A DNA stretch of 64,000 nt, from NCBI GenBank assembly GCA_021776525.1, contig JAJFFT010000004.1, positions 532,499 through 596,498 of the forward strand, in the 5' to 3' direction. Below are positions 46,631-54,260 of this stretch, in pieces (the stretch's first letter is position 1; the number at the start of each line of letters is the position of its first letter). The notes below the pieces were generated by a model that saw only the letters and a list, made by a program, of their open reading frames with translations, had not been told where the DNA came from and made no database searches. The DNA is from Robiginitomaculum sp. Lineage in GTDB: Bacteria; Pseudomonadota; Alphaproteobacteria; Caulobacterales; Maricaulaceae. The translations under genes and the position numbers were made by a program.

Positions 46631-46692
46631 GTCGCTGGGGGTATCTTAACTATCGCCCCAAAAATACCCCCAAATCCGTCGGATATACCCCC
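46613..46692. repeat. Integrase arm-type repeats GGGGGTAT
   Basis: GGGGGTATCTT occurs at 46613-46623 and 46637-46647, and the inverse ATACCCCC at 46664-46671 and 46685-46692. Four copies in 80 bases between integrase and tRNA are what is expected of arm sites for the integrase N-terminal domain. Confidence 0.7.
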
Positions 46693-46782
46693 ACGGCATT
46701 GGACCAGTTTGGACAAAAATATCCTGAGAACCGTTGTGTTGCAACGATTATCTGGACATTATCGGATTTAGAAAAATGAAGG

Positions 46783-46798
46783 TTTGGTGCGGCCGAGA
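46783..46798 (+). other. Attachment site at tRNA-Leu 3' end
   Basis: TTTGGTGCGGCCGAGA covers the last 14 bases of the tRNA gene (acceptor strand and CCA) plus two flanking bases. It is repeated exactly at 26828-26843 and in 14 bases at 27982-27995, all in the same orientation. Confidence 0.55.
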
Positions 46799-46871
46799 AG
46801 ACTCGAACTTCCACGGGTTTTACCCCACAGCGACCTCAACGCTGCGCGTCTACCAGTTCCGCCACGGCCGC
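46785..46871 (-). tRNA. tRNA-Leu (anticodon GAG)
   Basis: Class II tRNA of 84 bases plus encoded CCA. Acceptor GCGGCCG pairs with CGGCCGC, then discriminator A and CCA. The D-arm contains TGGCGGAACTGGTAGACGC, the anticodon arm is CAGCG-TTGAGGT-CGCTG with GAG at positions 34-36, a long variable arm follows, and the T arm is GGAAG-TTCGAGT-CTTCT. The gene stays intact next to an integrated element, as usual for tRNA-targeted integration. Confidence 0.95.
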
Positions 46872-46942
46872 ACACTTGGTAGGGGGCGGAGGTATCAAAC
46901 TAAATCTGTGTTGTGAAGCGTAAACTGCATGTCGCAGCGTAA

Positions 46943-47233
46943 TCAGGCGGCCGCCGCATCAAAATCATAGACCTGGGCGGCGTCGGTGATGCTAATCGAG
47001 ACTTTTTCATCCTCAATAATAATTTCGCCGCGGGCGATCGGGTGGTTATTGGCCAACACCCAGACCTCGTCATATTCACCAACTTCCAGCGGAATGACAG
47101 CACCACGTCCCATACGCAGCAATTGCTGCATAGGCAGGACGGACCGCCCTAAAATCACAGAGATTTCAATCTCGACTGATGAAAGCTGACTCACCGGAAC
47201 CCCATTTATTGATTGACGCAATACTCGTTTCAT
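46943..47233 (-). CDS. fliN: FliN-like flagellar motor switch protein
   Basis: 96 residues forming a single SpoA/surface-presentation domain: [55 protein letters not shown]. FliN forms part of the C ring that switches motor rotation. It is shorter than usual because there is little N-terminal extension, and no other flagellar gene is next to it here. Divergent from lipB. Confidence 0.88.
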   Translation of the reverse strand: MKRVLRQSINGVPVSQLSSVEIEISVILGRSVLPMQQLLRMGRGAVIPLEVGEYDEVWVLANNHPIARGEIIIEDEKVSISITDAAQVYDFDAAAA

Positions 47234-47284
47234 GGACTTTCAGGCGAAATGCCTTTCACGAGGGTTAAAACGGCGCACTTTTTG

Positions 47285-48004
47285 ATGAAGAAAGTTACAC
47301 AACACATGTTTTGCACACCAGTTTCGGGGGCTGCCCCGGCGGTGGAATGGGTAATATCGCCTGAACCGGTCCCTTATGCGCGCGCGGTTCGGTTGATGGA
47401 AGACCGTGTTGCGGCCATTCACAAAGGCACAGCACCAGAGCTGGTCTGGCTGTTGGAACATCCGCCGCTATACACCGCCGGGACCAGCGCCGATGCGCAG
47501 GACCTGAAAGACCCGGACCGTTTTGAGGTCTTTGAAAGTGGTCGCGGCGGGCAATATACCTATCATGGGCCAGGCCAGCGCGTGGCCTATGTGATGCTGG
47601 ACCTCACGCGGCGTGGCCGCGATGTGCGTGCCTTTGTTCAGGCGCTTGAGGAATGGCTGATCCAGAGTCTGGCCATGCTGGGGGTGGTGGCCGACGTGCG
47701 CGAGGGGCGTGTGGGTGTCTGGGTTGATCGGCAAGAGAACGGCGCGACGCGTGAAGACAAAATCGCCGCCATCGGCATTCGCCTGCGCCGCTGGGTCAGC
47801 TTTCATGGCATATCGCTTAACGTGAACCCAGATTTGTCGCATTTTGACGGCATTGTGCCTTGCGGCATTACCGAACATGGCGTGACCAGTCTGCAAGACC
47901 TGGGTTTGGCCCATAAAATGAATGATGCCGATGCGGCTCTTCGCCGTGCGTTTAAGCCAGTCTTTGGTGCAATTGATGAAACCGGCAAGCCACCGGACGC
48001 ATAA
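47285..48004 (+). CDS. lipB: Lipoyl(octanoyl) transferase
   Basis: Transfers octanoate from acyl carrier protein to lipoyl-dependent enzymes. Family motifs [21 protein letters not shown] and, with the active-site cysteine, [15 protein letters not shown] are present. From 47285 the protein has 239 residues. The frame is open back to 47213, but that would overlap the divergent fliN start. An ATG at 47306 is another option; no strong ribosome site decides. Confidence 0.93.
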   Translation: MKKVTQHMFCTPVSGAAPAVEWVISPEPVPYARAVRLMEDRVAAIHKGTAPELVWLLEHPPLYTAGTSADAQDLKDPDRFEVFESGRGGQYTYHGPGQRVAYVMLDLTRRGRDVRAFVQALEEWLIQSLAMLGVVADVREGRVGVWVDRQENGATREDKIAAIGIRLRRWVSFHGISLNVNPDLSHFDGIVPCGITEHGVTSLQDLGLAHKMNDADAALRRAFKPVFGAIDETGKPPDA

Positions 48005-48034
48005 TTTGCGCCCGGTGTGTGTGCAGGTGTTGGG

Positions 48035-48529
48035 CTAGCGCGTGGACGGGCCGTATTGGTTTTCTTCCGGATCACTGGGCAGGAATTTGTTTGCGCCGAA
48101 CACCACGATCAACCCCACAGCAGCGGCGGAAACGGCATTGGGCAGGATGATGGATTTGCTGGCCTGCGCGGCGGCAGAAAACATGCCCATAATGCCATCA
48201 GCACCAGACATGGCGGCTTGCATTTCGGCCTGACTGACCCCGAACATGCTGTTGATGACTTTGGAGAAGATCGAGCTGAGAACAATCATCACCAGCAGCA
48301 CCAGAAGCAGCATCCAGCCAGATTTTCCGGCATCATGCAGGCGTTTGATCCAGATGCAGATCCATGGCCAGACCATCACCAGACCGACAAGGCCAAACAG
48401 CGCGGCCAGGGCAAATGACACCAATGGCAGAACATTCAAAACAAAGCTGATGGCAATCAGCGTAATGGCGGATTTTTGAAAGACCTCAGGACTGATGCGC
48501 CCTTTTGGGCTAAAATACAGATTACCCAT
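48035..48529 (-). CDS. DUF805 membrane protein
   Basis: 164 residues with about four helices. The DUF805 signature is WICIWIKRLHDAGKSGWMLLL. Function unknown. Converges with lipB after 30 bases. Confidence 0.85.
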   Translation of the reverse strand: MGNLYFSPKGRISPEVFQKSAITLIAISFVLNVLPLVSFALAALFGLVGLVMVWPWICIWIKRLHDAGKSGWMLLLVLLVMIVLSSIFSKVINSMFGVSQAEMQAAMSGADGIMGMFSAAAQASKSIILPNAVSAAAVGLIVVFGANKFLPSDPEENQYGPSTR

Positions 48530-48822
48530 AGTGTTCCCCTTTATGTGATTCTGGTTATATCGTGACGTTCATTTTGATAACCCCATCGCGGGCGCCGGGC
48601 AAGATATACGTATAATCCATATGCCGAATGGTCCGGTGCCAGTTTTGCGGCGACTGCCCCTTATTGCGCCTCGCGGCGATCCTTTCCAGCCCAAAAGCGC
48701 CCCTTACGCGCCCCTTATCTGTCCCTTAAACGAGGCTTATGGCCCCTTGTGTGATAGACAAAAAGAGAGGATGAAACGGCGTTATCCGCATGTCCCGGCA
48801 CGGTGTTACAGTCTGGGGATTT

Positions 48823-49536
48823 CTACAACCAGTCGCGCTGGTGATGGCCATGTTTCATCGCATAAAACGGGATCGGCCGGGATGGATCGACGAGACGTTT
48901 TTGTACCTCGTCCAGCACAATGCTGGTAATGGCTGGCAGGTCCAGGGTTTTGGTTTCCTCAAAATGATACCAGGCCAAATCTTCCAACTCGCTGCTGGCC
49001 GCGCATTCGGGCAGATCGATCAGATCGTCTCCACGGGCCATGAAAAACCAGGCGTCAAAGCGCTTGGGGTGGTATGGCGGAGTGATGGCCCGCGCGGTGA
49101 TTTGCAAGGCATTTAGATCAGCGCCAAGGCCGCGGCTGGTAAAACCGTCCCAGCCCTTGGGGCCTTTGTTCCTAGGGGGGGCACACGGTTTGGCCAGGAT
49201 CAGGCCGGTTTCTTCGAAGGTTTCGCGAATGGCGGCTGTCCCGGCGGCCCGGGCGCGTTTGGCGGGCAGGTGACGGGCCAGAATAGACTGTGTTTGCGTA
49301 GAAAAATCGCTGGCTAGCGGCGCAAAAGCATCGCTGCGTTCGGCTTTTCCACCGGGAAACACGCATTTTGACGGCATAAAGCCGTGTCCGGCGGCGCGTT
49401 TGCCCATCAGAACTTGCGGGTTATGCGGATCGCCGCGCAGTAAAATCAGAGTTGCCGATAATCTGGGGCGCGCGGCGCGGCCTTTGCGCGGTGTATCGGC
49501 CGGGTCGGTATCGCGTTTGAACTCAGTTTTTTTCAC
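48823..49536 (-). CDS. NUDIX hydrolase
   Basis: 237 residues. Nudix box is split by an insertion: GGKAERSD... then AAIRETFEETGLIL, matching the long GX5E-X7-REUXEEXGU subclass related to NUDT19/RppH-unlike CoA or sugar-nucleotide hydrolases. Substrate unknown. The start overlaps the rnr stop by 4 bases (ATGA), so it is coupled to RNase R. Confidence 0.9.
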   Translation of the reverse strand: MKKTEFKRDTDPADTPRKGRAARPRLSATLILLRGDPHNPQVLMGKRAAGHGFMPSKCVFPGGKAERSDAFAPLASDFSTQTQSILARHLPAKRARAAGTAAIRETFEETGLILAKPCAPPRNKGPKGWDGFTSRGLGADLNALQITARAITPPYHPKRFDAWFFMARGDDLIDLPECAASSELEDLAWYHFEETKTLDLPAITSIVLDEVQKRLVDPSRPIPFYAMKHGHHQRDWL

Positions 49537-51785
49537 GAACGTCTCCGGCGATGATGCTTGTTTGATTTACCACGTTTGCCATTGTGACTGTTTCCGTGGC
49601 TGCTGTCGCGCCTGTGGGCTGATTTGCCGGGCCGTGGTCCGGGTGTTGGCACGGTGAGCATTTCGAACAGCAAACCACCAGTCAGGGGAACAGCCTCCAT
49701 CAATTCGGCTGTAACCGTTTGGCCCAGCGTATATCGGCCACCGGTATCGCGTCCGACAAGGGCATGGGCTTTTTCGTCATGTATAAAATATTCATTGCCC
49801 AATTGTCGGATCGGTACAAAGCCATCTGCGCCGGCCTCCGCAAGGCGCAAAAACAGGCCAAAACGGGTGACGCCGGATATGCGCGCCGAAAACGACGTGC
49901 CCACATGTTCGGACAGATAACTGGCGATATAGCGCCCGGCGGCATCGCGTTCGGCAGCCATGGCGCGCCGCTCTGCGGCGGTAATTTCTTCGGCAATGGA
50001 TTTCAACTGGCTTTGTTCGGCATCCGTGGCGCCATCCGATCCCAGGCCACAGGCCCGGATCAGGGCGCGATGCACGGTCAGGTCCGCATAGCGGCGAATG
50101 GGCGAGGTGAAATGCGCATAATGGGTCAGGTTTAGGCCGAAATGGCCGATATTACGGGTATCGTAAATGGCCTGCATCTGGCTGCGCAGCACCATTTCGT
50201 TGATCACTTCGGCGTATTTTCCGTCGCGGGATTTTTGAATTAAGGTGTTGAAACGTTTGGTGGTTGCGCGCTCGCCCTTGGCCCATTTCATATCGATGGT
50301 GCGCAGAAAATCTGACAAAGCGTGTAGTTTTTCCGCGCTTGAGGCATCATGGACCCGATAAATCAACGGGACGTGCTTTTGTTCTAATGTCTCGGCCGCA
50401 CAGACATTGGCGGCAACCATAAATTCCTCGATCAGGCGGTGGGCGTCAAAGCGCTCCTGTTTGGTGATCGAGGCGATCTGGCCCTGTGCGTTGACCCGGA
50501 TTTTACGTTCCGTGCTTTCAATTTCCAACGGGTTGCGCTTGGCCCGGGCGATTTTCAAAGCACCATAAGCCGCCCAGAGTGGTTTCAGAACGCTCTTTAA
50601 CACCGGGGCCGCTGTTTCGTCGGGCTTGCCGTCGATGGCCGCCTGCGCCTGGCTGTAACTCAGCCGGGCAGAAGAGCGCATAAGGGCGCGCAGGAAGGTG
50701 TGATTGCGTTTATGGCCCTGTGCATCAAAGGTCATCTGCACCACCATACAGGCGCGATCCTCGTGCGGGCGCAGACTGCACAGGTCATTGGACAGGCGCT
50801 CGGGCAGCATGGGCACCACTTGATCGGGTAAATAGACCGAATTGCCGCGTTTTCTAGCACCGCGATCCAGCGGTGATCCGCCGGGCACATAAGCCGCCAC
50901 ATCGGCAATCGCCACGGTGACCACCCATCCATCTGGGTTTTTGGGATCAGTGTCCGGGCGGGCATGAACCGCATCGTCAAAATCGCGGGCATCATCAGGA
51001 TCAATAGTAATCAGGTCCAGGTCACGCAAATCTGTGCGTTTGCCCAATGTAACCGGTTTTGCGGTTTCGGCCTGTTCAACCTCTGCATCACTGAACCCTT
51101 GTGGAATGCCATGTTCGGTCAGCGCGATCAGGCTGGCAGCGCGCGGCGCGTTCACATCGCCAATGCGTTCTACCAGTTTGACCAGTTCAAGACCGCGTTT
51201 GCGCTCGCGGGTTTGCGCCACAATGACCAGATCACCATCCTCGACCTTTTCAGCGTCAAGCGGTCTTAAAATCAGCGGTTTTTTGGCTTTGCGCGTGGTC
51301 AGTGTGATCTGCACACCGTTGCCGATTTTGCGTGCGACACCGATCAGGCGCTGGTCTGTGGTCTGGTCTTGGGGCAGTTTTTTGATGATCCGGGCAATAT
51401 AGCCCTCGCCATCATGTTTGACCCGGATCAGTGCCCGCTCGCCAATGCCGATGGCCGCATCACGACCGCCGGACCCCTCGCCGGGGGCCAGAATGATGGT
51501 GGGCGGCGGCGTCTCTTTATCCCAACTTGCCGGGCGGGCCAGCAATTCGCCATCAAGGTCACGGTCATAAAATTGCGCAACAAAAACATTGGGTAATCGC
51601 CCAGTTAATGCGTATTTTCGCTTGTCCTGGCGTTCAATTTTGCCGTTGTTTTCCAACATACGCAAGGCCTCTTTGAGGCCCGTTTTTTCTTTACCCGCCA
51701 GACCGAGTACGCGGGAAATATCGCGTTTGGACATGGCGTCGCCATGATGTTCCAACGTTGAAAGAATGCGCGTGCTTAGGGCCAT
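49533..51785 (-). CDS. rnr: Ribonuclease R
   Basis: 750 residues, 3'-5' exoribonuclease of structured RNA. An N-terminal winged helix (MSKRDISRVLGLAGKEKTGLKEALRML), cold-shock domains, the RNB catalytic domain with ITIDPDDARDFDDAVHA (catalytic aspartates), and a C-terminal S1 domain (VGTSFSARISGVTRFGLFLRL) followed by a basic tail of Lys/Arg/His. Gene order topA - peptidase - rnr - NUDIX is on one strand. Confidence 0.95.
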   Translation of the reverse strand: MALSTRILSTLEHHGDAMSKRDISRVLGLAGKEKTGLKEALRMLENNGKIERQDKRKYALTGRLPNVFVAQFYDRDLDGELLARPASWDKETPPPTIILAPGEGSGGRDAAIGIGERALIRVKHDGEGYIARIIKKLPQDQTTDQRLIGVARKIGNGVQITLTTRKAKKPLILRPLDAEKVEDGDLVIVAQTRERKRGLELVKLVERIGDVNAPRAASLIALTEHGIPQGFSDAEVEQAETAKPVTLGKRTDLRDLDLITIDPDDARDFDDAVHARPDTDPKNPDGWVVTVAIADVAAYVPGGSPLDRGARKRGNSVYLPDQVVPMLPERLSNDLCSLRPHEDRACMVVQMTFDAQGHKRNHTFLRALMRSSARLSYSQAQAAIDGKPDETAAPVLKSVLKPLWAAYGALKIARAKRNPLEIESTERKIRVNAQGQIASITKQERFDAHRLIEEFMVAANVCAAETLEQKHVPLIYRVHDASSAEKLHALSDFLRTIDMKWAKGERATTKRFNTLIQKSRDGKYAEVINEMVLRSQMQAIYDTRNIGHFGLNLTHYAHFTSPIRRYADLTVHRALIRACGLGSDGATDAEQSQLKSIAEEITAAERRAMAAERDAAGRYIASYLSEHVGTSFSARISGVTRFGLFLRLAEAGADGFVPIRQLGNEYFIHDEKAHALVGRDTGGRYTLGQTVTAELMEAVPLTGGLLFEMLTVPTPGPRPGKSAHRRDSSHGNSHNGKRGKSNKHHRRRRS

Positions 51786-51836
51786 GCGTGTGTAATGCCA
51801 AACATTTTATTTGGGCATGACCCGTGATCCAGAATG

Positions 51837-54137
51837 TCACTCGGCACCAATGTTGTGTCTGGCCACAAGAATTGACCTATCGCCCCGAAAGGCTGGTGCC
51901 GAATTATCTGGACGGTGTACGGCCATGCCATCGGTTTCATTCGAGTTCAGGTGTTTGACATCAATGACCGTCAAGGGGAAGGGGCCGGTTGCATGCGTTT
52001 CAATGACGATTTTATACGGCTCAGGCTTAGGGCCAGTGATCAGGATCAAACGCCAGACCTGATCAGGGGGCAAAGTGAAGTTTCCTGTGGGCTGGCCATT
52101 GATTGTTAATGTGGTGGGCAGGGCGTCCTGATCAAAGCCAAAGCCAAGGACGGCAGCATTTCGGAGCGTGGAAATTTCGGCTGTTATGATGCGTTTTTCG
52201 CCAATGGTCTGGTCGGAAATGAGGCTCAGGCCCGGGGCCTTTAAATGGCGCGGGGCGGCGTCTTTGAAGACGCGTTTTACCTCATACATACCATAAAGAT
52301 CATAGGGCGCTTTGGTTGCCGGAAAGCCGGTTTTCTCAAGAAATTCTTCATCTTGCCCGCCATAAACCTCTGAAATCCACTCGGCTTTGCCAGTATCGGC
52401 ATTTTCCAGATAGACCAGATTTTGCCCTCTGGGATGGCGTTCAGAGAACCCAGGAACCCGATTGCCGGCAATGGTCGCCAGAACCAGGACCAGCATTGCG
52501 AGAAATAATGCGGGGCGCGCAGATGACTTGCCTGCCCGCCAATGGGTTGCCAAAAGGGGCGTTAAGGTCAGGGTCAGCAAAACCAGTGGGACCATTTTGA
52601 CATGGGACATTGGAAAATTGGCCACCACATCTATGCTAAAAAAGTTGGAAATGGCCATATAGAGCGCGCCAACAAAGCCTAGATGGGCCGCCCAGAATAA
52701 TGTTTTTGATTTCAATACCAGATCCAGTCCGGCCCCAACGCAGAACAACACAGCAGGGATCAGCAACATGTATGTTCCGCCGGTCATGACCAGTGACATC
52801 ACCAGCGCCAGAACAGCAAGGAGCCAGAATGCACCAAGCTGTATAGCCTTTGGCGACAGCCAGCGCCGGGTGCCTCTGCCGACAACCAAAGCGATCATGA
52901 CTGCTGCGCTGAGCAGGGCAATACGCCCCGGCCATGGAAACGGGTGATCAATAGGGTGCATTTGTGACCATTTTCCCAAGGGGAATGACAACAGCCACCC
53001 AGCCAATACGGGCAGGAGGACGAGGCTGGTCAGGACAAGGGTGGATAGTGCAATGCCCTTTGCCGAAAATGGTAATTGGCGCACCATCAGGGCCGTTATC
53101 AAGAGTATTGTTAATCCTGCCAGCGGGGTATTCCACGGGGCTGGCCAGGCGATGATCTTTTTAGAAAACACGTCAAAATAGGTGCTGTCAGACTTGGCCT
53201 CCAACTGGTCAATGTCTTGACTGCCAAGCTGGCGGACCACGGCCAGTGCGCTTTGGCCGAGGTGCTGCAGACTGTTTTTGCTGAGATGGGCCAGATCATC
53301 GCGGGAGGAATGGTAAAGCGAGGCCCCGCCAACAAAGGCAAAGTTCAGCCCCGACACACCAATGTCTTTATAGACGGAAAAGTCGGTGTCATTGGGCAGG
53401 CGTTGATAAATTTCGACCGACAGGGAATTGGCTGCCGGGTGTGGTGCATTTGGTGCAAAAATGTCGATGAGTTTTTTATTGTTGGCACTGGTTTGAAACA
53501 TAAAGGATGGCCCGGAAACACCGCGGGCCTCCATATTAACGGCCACGCTAATGCGTTCCATCAGGGGGTGTTCATTGGCAAACAGCTCGGCACCGCGAAG
53601 CCCACTTTCTTCGCCATCGGTGATCAGATAAACCACATCATTGTCCAGCGGCTCGCCGGCACCCAGTATACGGGCAATTTCAAGCATGGCCGCAACACCG
53701 GCCCCATCATCACCGGCGCCCGGGCCAGCCGCCACGCTGTCATAATGGGCCGTCAACATAATGGCTTTGCCGCCAGACAGGGACGGGTCGCGGCCCTTTT
53801 GTATGGCAATAATATTTTCAACTTCAGTGCAGCCGGGAAACCGCGCGCCGCAGATAAGACCGCTCTGGATTTCTGGGGTCAGGCCAAGGGCGACAAACTT
53901 GTCTTCCAGACGCTGGCGAATGCGTTTGTTGGCGAGGCTGCCTGCCGGGTGCGGAACATTTTCGGCCAGTAAATCTTCCAGTTGGGCAAACGCCCGCATG
54001 GCGGAAAACTGATCGGATGGGGTTTGCGGCCCGCGGGCTTGTGGCGGGTTAAAGGTCTGCGCATAGATCAAAACCATCGCGCCCAGCAAAGCCAGAAGCG
54101 CCAATGGATAAAGGTTTCTTTTCACGTGATTATACAT
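51837..54137 (-). CDS. M28 family membrane aminopeptidase
   Basis: 766 residues from the ATG at 54137, which has AGGGG 6 bases upstream; earlier ATGs lack it. An N-terminal anchor (YPLALLALLGAMVLIYA) leads to a zinc peptidase domain with AHYDSVAAGPGAGDDGAG and DGEESGLRGAE, then seven to nine helices and a C-terminal beta domain facing outside. This is the ERMP1-like layout. Probable role is turnover of exported peptides. Between topA and rnr. Confidence 0.9.
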   Translation of the reverse strand: MYNHVKRNLYPLALLALLGAMVLIYAQTFNPPQARGPQTPSDQFSAMRAFAQLEDLLAENVPHPAGSLANKRIRQRLEDKFVALGLTPEIQSGLICGARFPGCTEVENIIAIQKGRDPSLSGGKAIMLTAHYDSVAAGPGAGDDGAGVAAMLEIARILGAGEPLDNDVVYLITDGEESGLRGAELFANEHPLMERISVAVNMEARGVSGPSFMFQTSANNKKLIDIFAPNAPHPAANSLSVEIYQRLPNDTDFSVYKDIGVSGLNFAFVGGASLYHSSRDDLAHLSKNSLQHLGQSALAVVRQLGSQDIDQLEAKSDSTYFDVFSKKIIAWPAPWNTPLAGLTILLITALMVRQLPFSAKGIALSTLVLTSLVLLPVLAGWLLSFPLGKWSQMHPIDHPFPWPGRIALLSAAVMIALVVGRGTRRWLSPKAIQLGAFWLLAVLALVMSLVMTGGTYMLLIPAVLFCVGAGLDLVLKSKTLFWAAHLGFVGALYMAISNFFSIDVVANFPMSHVKMVPLVLLTLTLTPLLATHWRAGKSSARPALFLAMLVLVLATIAGNRVPGFSERHPRGQNLVYLENADTGKAEWISEVYGGQDEEFLEKTGFPATKAPYDLYGMYEVKRVFKDAAPRHLKAPGLSLISDQTIGEKRIITAEISTLRNAAVLGFGFDQDALPTTLTINGQPTGNFTLPPDQVWRLILITGPKPEPYKIVIETHATGPFPLTVIDVKHLNSNETDGMAVHRPDNSAPAFRGDRSILVARHNIGAE

Positions 54138-54260
54138 TGAAGCCCCTGCCATTCCATGAGTGCGCATGACCCGGTTTCTTTGTCGACAGAAGAAAACCAA
54201 TCACGCCTTACACAATGGATGCATTGAACACCCAAAATGGATGCACGGACACCTCAAATA

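Noticed and set aside
48621..48929. 102-codon frame in the DUF805/NUDIX gap
   Set aside because: Half of it is antisense to the NUDIX gene and the rest is GC-biased sequence with small CCCCTTA repeats and no ribosome site.
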